From positions 481,989-545,988 of the forward strand of contig NZ_JXKM01000001.1 of assembly GCF_001885905.1 (NCBI RefSeq): 64,000 nt of DNA. Reading direction: 5' to 3'. The notes under the pieces were generated by a model. That model did not search any database and was not told the DNA's origin. It saw only the letters and a list, made by a program, of their open reading frames with translations. This DNA is from Enterococcus devriesei (lineage in GTDB: Bacteria; Bacillota; Bacilli; Lactobacillales; Enterococcaceae). Below, in pieces: positions 43,734 through 51,312 of this stretch. A program made the position numbers and the translations under genes. How positions within the stretch are numbered: position 1 is the stretch's first letter; each line of letters starts with the position of its first letter.

Positions 43734-44786
43734 ATGAAAAAAATATTGTTAGGATTGGGTTGTTTAGGTTTAATCGGATTATTAGCAGGTTGTGGGCAAA
43801 GTCAGGCTGAGAAAAAAACCGCAGATAATCCGCACAAGTTGGCGTTGATTTTAGGTTTCGGCGGTGTCGATGATCGTTCGTTCAATCAAGCGGGCTGGGA
43901 AGGTCTTGAAAAGTGGGGGAAAGACAAAGGGTTAACAGCAAAGAAGGATTTCACCTACTTAGAGACAAATGATCCTCAAGAAAATAGTACAAACATCAGT
44001 CAAGCTGTTGAAAATGGATTTACGACGGTTATTAGTTTAAGTTATCTACAAGCAGATGCAATCAAAGAAGCGGCGGAACAGCATCCAAAATTAAATTTTG
44101 CTTTAATCGATGGTGATCTTACCGGGATAGAAAATGTCGTTTCAGCGACATTCAAAGATCAAGAAAGCGCCTATCTTGCTGGAATAGCTGCTGCTTACAG
44201 CACGAAACAAAATCACGTCGGTTTTATTGGGGGAATGGAAGGCCCTGTGATCCAACGTTTTCAAAGTGGTTTCGAAGCTGGGGTAAAAGCTGCTGGAAAA
44301 CAGTTAGGAAAAGAAATCAAAATCGAAGTGCAATATGCAGCCTCTTATGATGCACCAGACAAAGGGAAGGCGATTGCTGCATCTATGTATAAAGAGGGAG
44401 CAGACATTCTTTACCAAGCAGCTGGAAGTACAGGTGCCGGGGTCTTCCAAGAAGCGAAAGCACAAAATGAGAATAATCCTAGTCGAAAAGTTTGGGTGAT
44501 TGGTGTAGATAGAGATCAAACCGACGAAGGTGATTATCAAATGGCTGATGGAAAAACAGGAAACTTCACATTGACCTCAACCAAGAAAAATGTAGGTGCG
44601 GCCGTAACCGAAATTGCAGATGCGGCTTATGAAAACAAATTTCCTGGTGGGAAGCATTTGGAATTTGGCTTAAAAGAAGGCGGGGTTGATTTAACCAAAG
44701 GTCAACTATCGAAAGCGGCTGAAAAAGCAATCGCAACTGCGAAAGAACAAATAAATGCGGGAAAGTTGACCGTTCCGGAAGAATAA
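43734..44786 (+). CDS. BMP family (PnrA/TmpC-like) lipoprotein
   Basis: Basic-membrane-protein family lipoprotein of 350 aa. The signal peptide ends in lipobox LAGC, and the core begins KLALILGFGGVDDRSFNQAGWEG, the usual nucleoside-binding BMP start. FIGGMEGPVIQRFQSGFEAG and VIGVDRDQTDEG are family blocks. Homologues are purine-nucleoside receptors for ABC importers, but no transporter genes lie next to it. ATG 43734 follows AAGGAG. Confidence 0.9.
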   Translation: MKKILLGLGCLGLIGLLAGCGQSQAEKKTADNPHKLALILGFGGVDDRSFNQAGWEGLEKWGKDKGLTAKKDFTYLETNDPQENSTNISQAVENGFTTVISLSYLQADAIKEAAEQHPKLNFALIDGDLTGIENVVSATFKDQESAYLAGIAAAYSTKQNHVGFIGGMEGPVIQRFQSGFEAGVKAAGKQLGKEIKIEVQYAASYDAPDKGKAIAASMYKEGADILYQAAGSTGAGVFQEAKAQNENNPSRKVWVIGVDRDQTDEGDYQMADGKTGNFTLTSTKKNVGAAVTEIADAAYENKFPGGKHLEFGLKEGGVDLTKGQLSKAAEKAIATAKEQINAGKLTVPEE

Positions 44787-44789
44787 AAA

Positions 44790-44831
44790 AAAGCAGCAGA
44801 AGCTCGTTAAGCGTTCTGCTGCTTTTTTTGA
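44790..44831. terminator. Bidirectional terminator between the BMP gene and argR
   Basis: AAGCAGCAGAA / TTCTGCTGCTT stem with A-run before and T-run after, serving the convergent genes on both strands. Confidence 0.88.
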
Positions 44832-44859
44832 TAGTTGGCGATCTTAAGAAGAAGGCTAT

Positions 44860-45336
44860 TTAGAAAATAGAAGAGCTGGTGGGGTCTGCTAAAAAGGCTG
44901 CGACCTGTTGTGCGTCTTCTGGCGCTCTTGAAATGATAATGATTGTATCAAAGCTCGCCATTGTAGCCACAATCAAATGACTGGAAAGATCATCTAACAC
45001 AGAGGCTAATAAATGCGCGTTATCAGGTAGTGTGTTGACGATTGTCATAAACTGGATTGGTTCGATTTTAACGATGACTTCCCCGGTCATGCGAATCAAG
45101 CGTTTGATATCGTCATCTTCAGTCGGTGCTGTCTGCTCTTGAAATAATTCAAAGCGGGGTTTGCCGGTGTCATCAATCGTTTTAACGATCTTTAAGTCGC
45201 GAATGTCTCGTGAGATTGTCGCTTGTGTCGCTGAAACCTCATGACTTTTTAAATGGTCCATCAATTCGTTTTGATTGCGAATCGGATTTTCAGAAATGAT
45301 TTGTTTGATTAATTCGTGGCGGTCTTTTTTTCGCAT
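44860..45336 (-). CDS. argR: Arginine repressor ArgR
   Basis: ArgR/AhrC family regulator of 158 aa. The N-terminal winged helix (KDRHELIKQIISENPIRNQ, then VSATQATISRDIRDLKI) is followed by a C-terminal arginine-binding hexamerisation domain. I chose the start at 45336, 8 nt after AGGAG on the minus strand. The longer frame to 45420 adds non-family residues across the promoter. An ARG-box-like site just upstream suggests autoregulation; argF and argS are nearby targets or partners. Confidence 0.92.
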   Translation of the reverse strand: MRKKDRHELIKQIISENPIRNQNELMDHLKSHEVSATQATISRDIRDLKIVKTIDDTGKPRFELFQEQTAPTEDDDIKRLIRMTGEVIVKIEPIQFMTIVNTLPDNAHLLASVLDDLSSHLIVATMASFDTIIIISRAPEDAQQVAAFLADPTSSSIF

Positions 45337-45400
45337 AAGAAAACTCCTTAATTGTCGTAGTAAATGGTAAATCCCTCTGCTAGTCAAATAAGCAAGGGCA

Positions 45401-45428
45401 AGAGAATAATAATTATGCACTCAGTATA
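45401..45428 (-). promoter_or_regulatory. argR promoter -10 with ARG-box-like site
   Basis: On the minus strand TATACT (45428-45423) is followed directly by TGCATAATTATTATTCTC (to 45401), which resembles an ARG box. The -35 region is weak. Confidence 0.45.
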
Positions 45429-45496
45429 GCAGAAAAAGTTTTTTTAAACAGTATCCCTCAATAATTATTAATCCGCCAAAAGTGAAATAAAAAAGA

Positions 45497-45525
45497 TTGA
45501 TTTATCAAAAGGCTTCTTGTATAAT
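45497..45525 (+). promoter_or_regulatory. Promoter of rpsB
   Basis: TTGATT (45497-45502), 17 bp, TATAAT (45520-45525). Confidence 0.85.
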
Positions 45526-45540
45526 TACTAATTGTGTGTA

Positions 45541-45624
45541 GGAGACTGCTCACAAAAAAATCCACATTCTGACTTGATTCGTAAGGCGGTGCTGCTTGTC
45601 AGTTCCTTATGAAGAAGAGAGCAG
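45541..45624 (+). ncRNA. Structured rpsB leader, possible pseudoknot
   Basis: An outer helix CTGCTC (45546-45551) / GAGCAG (45619-45624) encloses two interleaved helices: CTGAC (45569) with GTCAG (45598), and TAAGG (45582) with CCTTA (45605). Interleaving means a pseudoknot. Ribosomal-protein leaders of this kind usually serve autoregulation, here by S2; this is inference. Confidence 0.5.
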
Positions 45625-45660
45625 AAGAGGAAAACAAAAAACCAATTGGAGGAAACACAA

Positions 45661-46458
45661 ATGTCAGTATTGTCTATGAAACAATTACTAGAAGCCGGCG
45701 TACATTTTGGTCACCAAACTCGTCGCTGGAACCCAAAAATGAAGAAATATATCTTCACAGAAAGAAACGGCATCTACATCATTGACTTGCAAAAAACAGT
45801 CAAATTAGTAGACGCAGCTTACGATTACATGAAAAATGTTGCTGAAGACGGCGGCGTTGCTTTATTCGTAGGTACTAAAAAACAAGCACAAGATGCTATC
45901 AAAGAAGAAGCGATCCGCGCTGGTCAATACTATGTAAACCACCGTTGGTTAGGCGGAACTTTGACTAACTGGGATACAATCCAAAAACGTATCGCTCGTT
46001 TGAAATCAATCAACGCTATGGAAGCAGACGGTACTTTCGAAGTATTGCCTAAAAAAGAAGTTGTTGGTTTAAACAAAGAACGCGAACGTCTTGAAAAATT
46101 CTTAGGCGGTATTGCTGATATGCCTCGCATCCCTGATGTTATGTATATCGTTGACCCTCGTAAAGAACGTATTGCTGTTCAAGAAGCACAAAAATTGAAC
46201 ATTCCAATCGTTGCTATGGTTGATACAAACTGCGATCCAGATGAAATCGACGTAGTTATCCCTTCAAATGATGACGCTATTCGCGCCGTGAAATTGATCA
46301 CTGCTAAAATGGCTGACGCATTCATCGAAGGAAACCAAGGTGAAGATCAAGTAGCAGAAGCAGACTTCGCAACTGAAGAAGGCGGACAAGCAACTTCAAT
46401 CGAAGAAATCGTTGATGTAGTAGAAGGCGACAACGCTTCTACAGAATCAGCTGAATAA
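45661..46458 (+). CDS. rpsB: 30S ribosomal protein S2
   Basis: S2 of 265 aa ([20 protein letters not shown] at the start, [13 protein letters not shown], and [12 protein letters not shown] further in), ending in a long acidic tail. ATG 45661 follows TTGGAGGAAACACAA. First gene of rpsB-tsf, with its own strong promoter and a structured leader. Confidence 0.97.
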   Translation: MSVLSMKQLLEAGVHFGHQTRRWNPKMKKYIFTERNGIYIIDLQKTVKLVDAAYDYMKNVAEDGGVALFVGTKKQAQDAIKEEAIRAGQYYVNHRWLGGTLTNWDTIQKRIARLKSINAMEADGTFEVLPKKEVVGLNKERERLEKFLGGIADMPRIPDVMYIVDPRKERIAVQEAQKLNIPIVAMVDTNCDPDEIDVVIPSNDDAIRAVKLITAKMADAFIEGNQGEDQVAEADFATEEGGQATSIEEIVDVVEGDNASTESAE

Positions 46459-46471
46459 TTTCGTAGCATAT

Positions 46472-46512
46472 GCTGCTTCAAAGTAAATAACTACCTTTGA
46501 AGCAGCTTTTTT
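46472..46512 (+). terminator. Terminator-like hairpin between rpsB and tsf
   Basis: GCTGCTTCAAAG / CTTTGAAGCAGC, perfect 12 bp, followed by six T residues. Partial termination would keep EF-Ts below S2 mRNA levels. Confidence 0.85.
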
Positions 46513-46536
46513 AGAAAAATTAAGGAGGCCGTTAAA

Positions 46537-47421
46537 ATGGCAGATGTAACAGCTAAATTAGTAAAAGAATTACGCGACATGACTGGCGTAGGAATGATGG
46601 ATGCAAAACGTGCGTTAGTAGAAGTAGAAGGCGACATTGAAAAAGCTGTCGATCTTTTACGTGAAAAAGGGATGGCTAAAGCAGCTAAGAAAAATGACCG
46701 GATCGCTGCTGAAGGTTTAGCTTCAGTTGCAGTTAAAGGAAACACTGCTGCAATCGTTGAAGTAAACTCAGAAACAGACTTCGTTTCTAAAAACGAAATG
46801 TTCCAAGACCTAGTTAAAGAAATCGCAGAATTAGTTGCTGAACACAAACCAGCTGACATGGATGCTGCAATGAAATTAACAAACGCTAAAGGTGAAACGT
46901 TAGAAGCTGCTTTAATCGAAGCAACCCAAGTAATTGGTGAACGTATCAACTTCCGTCGTTTTGAAGTTGTTGAAAAAGACGACAACGCTGCTTTTGGCGG
47001 TTACTTACACATGGGCGGACGCATCGCTGTTTTAGCTTTATTAAACGGCACAACTGACGAATCAGTTGCCAAAGATGTTGCAATGCATGTTGCGGCAATC
47101 AACCCTCGTTATGTGAACGAAAGCCAAATCCCTGAATCAGAATTAGAACATGAAAAAAATGTTTTAACTGAACAAGCGTTAAATGAAGGTAAACCAGCGA
47201 ATATCGTTGAAAAAATGGTTATCGGCCGTTTGAATAAATTCAAAGCCGAAATCGCTTTGGTTGACCAACCATTCGTTAAAGATCCTGATATGACTGTTGA
47301 AAAATATGTATCTTCTAAAGGTGCGACAGTTGTCAGCTTCGTTCGTTTCGAAGTCGGCGAAGGTATCGAAAAACGCGAAGATAACTTTGTTGAAGAAGTT
47401 ATGAGCCAAATCAAAAAATAA
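46537..47421 (+). CDS. tsf: Translation elongation factor Ts
   Basis: Guanine-nucleotide exchange factor for EF-Tu; 294 aa. The N-terminal UBA-like domain has [20 protein letters not shown], and the core exchange motif is [18 protein letters not shown] precedes the ATG. No separate promoter is seen between rpsB and tsf, so it depends on readthrough of the intervening hairpin. Confidence 0.96.
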   Translation: MADVTAKLVKELRDMTGVGMMDAKRALVEVEGDIEKAVDLLREKGMAKAAKKNDRIAAEGLASVAVKGNTAAIVEVNSETDFVSKNEMFQDLVKEIAELVAEHKPADMDAAMKLTNAKGETLEAALIEATQVIGERINFRRFEVVEKDDNAAFGGYLHMGGRIAVLALLNGTTDESVAKDVAMHVAAINPRYVNESQIPESELEHEKNVLTEQALNEGKPANIVEKMVIGRLNKFKAEIALVDQPFVKDPDMTVEKYVSSKGATVVSFVRFEVGEGIEKREDNFVEEVMSQIKK

Positions 47422-47440
47422 TTCTGTTTAATAGACAGTT

Positions 47441-47474
47441 GGGAACGCACGAAAAATGTGCGCTCCCTTTTTTT
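47441..47474 (+). terminator. Intrinsic terminator of tsf
   Basis: GGGAACGCAC / GTGCGCTCCC stem with an 7-nt loop and seven T residues. Confidence 0.9.
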
Positions 47475-47512
47475 AAGCAAATTCAAATTTGAGTGGCGTC
47501 AGAAGCAGAGTA

Positions 47513-47521
47513 TGCTAAAAT
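47513..47521 (+). promoter_or_regulatory. Extended -10 promoter of pyrH-frr
   Basis: TGCTAAAAT matches TG-N-TAAAAT, 30 nt before the pyrH start. Confidence 0.5.
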
Positions 47522-47550
47522 ATCAATAGAGTGACAGTGGAGGTATTGAA

Positions 47551-48273
47551 ATGGATGAACCAAAATATAAACGCGTAGTATTGAAACTTAGTGGAGAGGC
47601 CTTAGCAGGTGATGAAAAGTTCGGTATTAATCCACCAGTAATCAAAGATATCGTAGAAGAAATCAAAGAAGTTCATGATTTAGGAATTGAAATGGCAATC
47701 ATCGTCGGTGGCGGAAATATCTGGCGTGGACAAATTGGTGCTCAAATGGGCATGGAACGTGCGCAAGCCGATTATATGGGCATGCTGGCAACTGTGATGA
47801 ATGCTTTAGCTTTGCAAGATGCGTTAGAAAATATTGATGTACCAACTCGTGTTCAAACATCAATTGAAATGCGTCAAATTGCTGAGCCTTATATTCGTCG
47901 GAAAGCAGAACGTCACCTTGAAAAAGGTCGGATCGTGATTTTTGCTGGGGGAACAGGAAATCCTTATTTCTCAACTGACACAACGGCGGCATTAAGAGCG
48001 GCAGAAGTCAATGCGGACGTGATCTTAATGGCGAAAAATAATGTCGATGGGGTTTATTCAGCGGATCCTAAACTTGATGAAAATGCCGTGAAATATGAAG
48101 AGTTGACCCACTTGGATGTCATCGCTAAAGGTCTTCAAGTGATGGATTCAACCGCAAGCTCATTAAGTATGGATAATGATATTCCACTTGTTGTCTTTAA
48201 TTTAAATGAACCAGGAAATATTAAACGCGTTGTACTCGGTGAAAACATCGGGACGACTGTAAGGGGGAAATAA
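47551..48273 (+). CDS. pyrH: UMP kinase
   Basis: Bacterial hexameric UMP kinase (amino-acid kinase fold), 240 aa. KLSGEALAG at the N terminus, [10 protein letters not shown], and the UMP site [17 protein letters not shown] are present. It precedes frr by 1 nt, the conserved pair. GGAGG lies upstream of ATG 47551. Confidence 0.96.
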   Translation: MDEPKYKRVVLKLSGEALAGDEKFGINPPVIKDIVEEIKEVHDLGIEMAIIVGGGNIWRGQIGAQMGMERAQADYMGMLATVMNALALQDALENIDVPTRVQTSIEMRQIAEPYIRRKAERHLEKGRIVIFAGGTGNPYFSTDTTAALRAAEVNADVILMAKNNVDGVYSADPKLDENAVKYEELTHLDVIAKGLQVMDSTASSLSMDNDIPLVVFNLNEPGNIKRVVLGENIGTTVRGK

Positions 48274-48274
48274 T

Positions 48275-48832
48275 ATGGCAGATGCAGTAATGAATGAAGC
48301 AAGAGATAAAATGAAGAAGGCGCAAGAAGCCTTGCAACGTCAATTAGGCCAAATTCGCGCAGGTCGTGCGAACGCAAGTCTATTAGACCGCATCACTGTG
48401 GACTACTATGGCGTCCCAACACCGGTGAATCAAATGGCGTCAATCACGATTCCAGAAGCACGTGTATTGATGGTAACACCCTTTGATAAAAATATGATCG
48501 GTGACGTTGAAAAAGCGATTCAAGCAAGTGACATCGGTTTAAATCCAGCAAACGACGGCAACGTGATTCGTCTAGTGATTCCACAATTGACGGAAGAACG
48601 CCGGAAAGAATTAGCTAAAGAAGTAAAGAAAGAAGCAGAAGGCGCGAAAATTGCTGTTCGTAATATTCGCCGTGATGCGATGGACGACTACAAAAAACAA
48701 CAAAAAAATGGCGATTTGACCGAAGATGATTTACGTGATGTAGAAAAAGATATTCAAACCTTAACAGATGAGAATATCAAAGCCATTGACGAAATCATTA
48801 GCGAAAAAGAAAAAGAATTATTAGAAGTATAA
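48275..48832 (+). CDS. frr: Ribosome recycling factor
   Basis: RRF of 185 aa that splits post-termination ribosomes with [23 protein letters not shown] and [14 protein letters not shown] are the conserved three-helix-bundle blocks. AAGGGGGAAA precedes the ATG directly after the pyrH stop. Confidence 0.96.
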   Translation: MADAVMNEARDKMKKAQEALQRQLGQIRAGRANASLLDRITVDYYGVPTPVNQMASITIPEARVLMVTPFDKNMIGDVEKAIQASDIGLNPANDGNVIRLVIPQLTEERRKELAKEVKKEAEGAKIAVRNIRRDAMDDYKKQQKNGDLTEDDLRDVEKDIQTLTDENIKAIDEIISEKEKELLEV

Positions 48833-48839
48833 TTCAATG

Positions 48840-48873
48840 ACTGGTGTACGAGTCTCGTACGCCAGTTTTTTTG
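48840..48873 (+). terminator. Intrinsic terminator of pyrH-frr
   Basis: ACTGGTGTACGAG / CGTACGCCAGT stem with a short TCT loop region and seven T residues. Confidence 0.9.
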
Positions 48874-48999
48874 TCGTATTCTAATTTTTTTAATTAAATT
48901 GGAGCAGCTTTCGAAAAAACGAAATTCTTAAAAGTAGTTTCGCCAATGTTTGAAATTATTTAAATACTATGAATATTCATAGGCAAGCATTTAGATTAT

Positions 49000-49008
49000 T
49001 GCTATAAT
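49000..49008 (+). promoter_or_regulatory. Extended -10 promoter of the uppS operon
   Basis: TGCTATAAT is a full extended -10. It implies a ~280-nt leader that contains repeat copy 7. Confidence 0.6.
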
Positions 49009-49110
49009 GGCTGTTGAATCTAATTGCTTGTTTACTTTCTGAAAAAAATAATAAATCGCTTGCGAAATAATCCGGAGTTTAAAAAAAGCTTTTTTTTAGT
49101 TAGCAAGAAC

Positions 49111-49133
49111 GAATCCATAAATACGAGCTAGGA
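49111..49133 (+). repeat. Direct repeat, upstream copy (23 bp)
   Basis: GAATCCATAAATACG then AGCTAGGA; identical to 49264-49286. The two copies bracket the stem-loop repeat and its second hairpin. Confidence 0.85.
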
Positions 49134-49222
49134 TGTCAGTTCCGCTATTCCCAGTTTTATTGGACAGATGGACAAATGAATTGTTGATCTTAAAAAGCAC
49201 AAACAGTTTAGCGGAATGATAT
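49133..49222 (+). repeat. Dispersed stem-loop repeat, long form (copy 7)
   Basis: ATGTCA-G-TTCCGCT (49133-49146) pairs over all 13 bp with AGCGGAA-TGATAT (49210-49222). The terminal A-T and the inner C-G pairs compensate differences from copy 2. The second hairpin TCATTTTTC / GAAAAATGA follows (about 49240-49266). It sits in the uppS leader and, unlike most copies, is not directly behind a terminator. Confidence 0.8.
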
Positions 49223-49263
49223 ACGTGGTGAGAATCAAACTCATTTTTCGCACGATGAAAAAT

Positions 49264-49286
49264 GAATCCATAAATACGAGCTAGGA
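49264..49286 (+). repeat. Direct repeat, downstream copy carrying the uppS SD
   Basis: Second copy of the 23-bp sequence at 49111. Its end (CTAGGA, continuing GTG) forms the AGGAG ribosome binding site of uppS, 8 nt before ATG 49295. Confidence 0.85.
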
Positions 49287-49294
49287 GTGAAAAC

Positions 49295-50098
49295 ATGGTC
49301 TTACGTTTTTTTCCACAAAAAGAAAAATATACACCTGAAGAATCAGACTTTGCATTTGATCCAGAGGGTGCTATTCCAAAACACATTGCGATCATTATGG
49401 ACGGTAACGGGCGCTGGGCGCAAAATCGTCGTCTACCGCGCATTGCCGGTCATAAAGAGGGTATGGAAACGGTCAAAAAAATTACGAAGGAAGCCAATCG
49501 CCTCGGGGTAAAAGTTCTGACTCTCTATGCTTTTTCAACAGAGAATTGGAAGCGGCCCGACGATGAAGTCAAATTTCTGATGCAGCTACCGGTTGATTTT
49601 TTTGATACTTTCGTCCCTGAATTGATTGAAGAAAATGTTCAAGTCCACGTGATGGGCTACGAAGAGTATTTGCCGTCCCATACACAGGATGCGGTAAAGC
49701 GAGCAATTGAACAGACTGCTGACAATGATGGCTTAGTTTTAAATTTCGCCCTCAACTATGGCAGTCGAGCAGAGATCATCTCAGCTATGAAACAGATGGC
49801 GCAAGAAGTGAAGGATGACCAATTAGCCATCGATGCAATCGACGATACCGTCATGGGAGATCATTTAATGACGGGCTTTTTGCCCTATGAACTACGGGAT
49901 CCAGAGTTAGTAGTGCGTACTAGTGGGGAAGAACGGATCAGCAATTTTTTACTATGGCAATTAGCTTATAGTGAACTATATTTTACCAAAGCGTTATGGC
50001 CTGATTTTGATGGAGACCATTTGGAAACAGCGATTGCTTCTTTCCAAAATCGTAACCGTCGTTTTGGCGGCTTGAATAAAGATACTAGCGCCACTTAA
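49295..50098 (+). CDS. uppS: Isoprenyl (undecaprenyl) diphosphate synthase
   Basis: Cis-prenyltransferase making the C55 lipid carrier for peptidoglycan; 267 aa. The diphosphate-binding Asp is in AIIMDGNGRWA, and TLYAFSTENW and VRTSGEERISNFLLWQLAYS are diagnostic. ATG 49295 follows AGGAGTG. Followed 56 nt later by cdsA, the conserved order. Confidence 0.95.
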   Translation: MVLRFFPQKEKYTPEESDFAFDPEGAIPKHIAIIMDGNGRWAQNRRLPRIAGHKEGMETVKKITKEANRLGVKVLTLYAFSTENWKRPDDEVKFLMQLPVDFFDTFVPELIEENVQVHVMGYEEYLPSHTQDAVKRAIEQTADNDGLVLNFALNYGSRAEIISAMKQMAQEVKDDQLAIDAIDDTVMGDHLMTGFLPYELRDPELVVRTSGEERISNFLLWQLAYSELYFTKALWPDFDGDHLETAIASFQNRNRRFGGLNKDTSAT

Positions 50099-50154
50099 AA
50101 ATTTTTTTACGGTAGTGGTATGAAAAATTAGTAACTGAATTAGGAGGAAAAAAA

Positions 50155-50949
50155 GTGAGACAGCGAGTAATTACTGCTGTCGTTGCCTTAGTGATTTTTA
50201 TCCCTATTTTGTACGTTGGGGGAATCGCGGTAGAAATAGCAGCGGCAGTATTAGCAGGAATTGGTGTGTACGAATTATTTCGTATGAAGGGCTTGGCGAT
50301 TTTAAGTTTTGAAGGGGTGCTTTCGATATTGGGCGCCGTTTTTCTTGTTTTGCCAGCGGAACGTTGGATGCCTTTTTTAAGTGGCAACAATAGTAATTTC
50401 CTATTATTTTATTTGACAGTAATGATCATCTTAGGTTTTTCAGTCGTTTCAAAAAATACCTATACGATTGATGAAGCAGGGTTTCCTGTCATAACTAGCT
50501 TGTATGTTGGCGTCGGCTTTCAAAATCTAGTGACGGCTCGCGACAGCGGTTTAGCTATTTTGCTATTTGCCTTTTTTGTTGTTTGGGCGACTGATATTGG
50601 CGCGTATATGGTTGGACGGCAAATCGGTAAGCGGAAGCTTTGGCCTGAGATTTCACCAAATAAAACGATCGAGGGTGCGCTTGGAGGAATCGCTAGTGCG
50701 GTTGTTGTAGCGGTCATTTTCTTTTTAGTCCAACCGCAAGTATTCCAACATAATTTAGTGACGATGATCATTTTTACGATTGTCTTTTCAATCGTTGGTC
50801 AATTTGGCGACTTAGTGGAATCAGCTATCAAGCGTCACTATGATGTGAAAGATTCAGGAAATATTTTACCAGGGCATGGTGGCATCCTAGATCGTTTCGA
50901 CAGTATGCTGTTTGTCTTTCCAATGATGCATTTATTGGGTGTCTTCTAA
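50155..50949 (+). CDS. cdsA: Phosphatidate cytidylyltransferase
   Basis: Integral membrane enzyme of 264 aa making CDP-diacylglycerol. About seven to eight TM helices are present. The C-terminal signature SAIKRHYDVKDSGNILPGHG, then GILDRFDS, is complete. GTG start 50155, 8 nt after TTAGGAGG. In most Bacillota rseP follows; here a sugar locus intervenes. Confidence 0.95.
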   Translation: MRQRVITAVVALVIFIPILYVGGIAVEIAAAVLAGIGVYELFRMKGLAILSFEGVLSILGAVFLVLPAERWMPFLSGNNSNFLLFYLTVMIILGFSVVSKNTYTIDEAGFPVITSLYVGVGFQNLVTARDSGLAILLFAFFVVWATDIGAYMVGRQIGKRKLWPEISPNKTIEGALGGIASAVVVAVIFFLVQPQVFQHNLVTMIIFTIVFSIVGQFGDLVESAIKRHYDVKDSGNILPGHGGILDRFDSMLFVFPMMHLLGVF

Positions 50950-50990
50950 ACAATGAATCAACTGTTTTTAACCAAATTTCATTCTAACTA

Positions 50991-51021
50991 AAGGGGTGCG
51001 CTTCGGCGTTGCCCTTTTTTT
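50991..51021 (+). terminator. Intrinsic terminator of uppS-cdsA
   Basis: AAGGGGTGCGC / GCGTTGCCCTT stem with a TTCG loop and seven T residues. Confidence 0.85.
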
Positions 51022-51107
51022 GTCATCTTTTTTTTAAATAAAGGATAGATTAGTGTGTTAGTAGTCGCGTGTTCGTTTTCCAGAAAGATAACTCCATTTA
51101 AATTCTC

Positions 51108-51163
51108 AACTTCACGAATGAACTTTAGCTAAAACATGCTAAGTGAAATTCGTGAAGTTTTTT
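51108..51163 (+). terminator. Second hairpin with T-tail upstream of the sugar locus
   Basis: AACTTCACGAAT / ATTCGTGAAGTT perfect 12-bp stem, with an inner CTTTAGC/GCTAAG stem, followed by a T run. It lies 90 nt beyond the cdsA terminator and 150 nt before the next gene. The segment between the two (51022-51107) shows no gene. Confidence 0.7.
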
Positions 51164-51258
51164 ATGTTACTAGATGTTTTATTTTCTAATCGAATAAAAA
51201 CATAAAAATTTGTATACTTTCTAAAAAAAATCCTATTTTTTTTCCAAAGATCAATCGC

Positions 51259-51286
51259 TATACTGATGATAAATAAAGCGTTTACA
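51259..51286 (+). promoter_or_regulatory. -10 box and cre site of the sugar locus
   Basis: TATACT (51259-51264) is followed by ATAAAGCGTTTACA (51273-51286), which fits a CcpA cre at 12 of 14 positions and would cover the start of transcription. A classical repression position. Confidence 0.6.
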
Positions 51287-51312
51287 AAAACGCTGGAAGG
51301 AAGGATTAATAC

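Noticed and set aside
51014-51050. TTTGTCATCTTT...AAAGGATAG after the cdsA terminator as an eighth repeat copy
   Set aside because: It recalls the stem arms, but the inner stem is only 4 bp and the conserved edges are absent.
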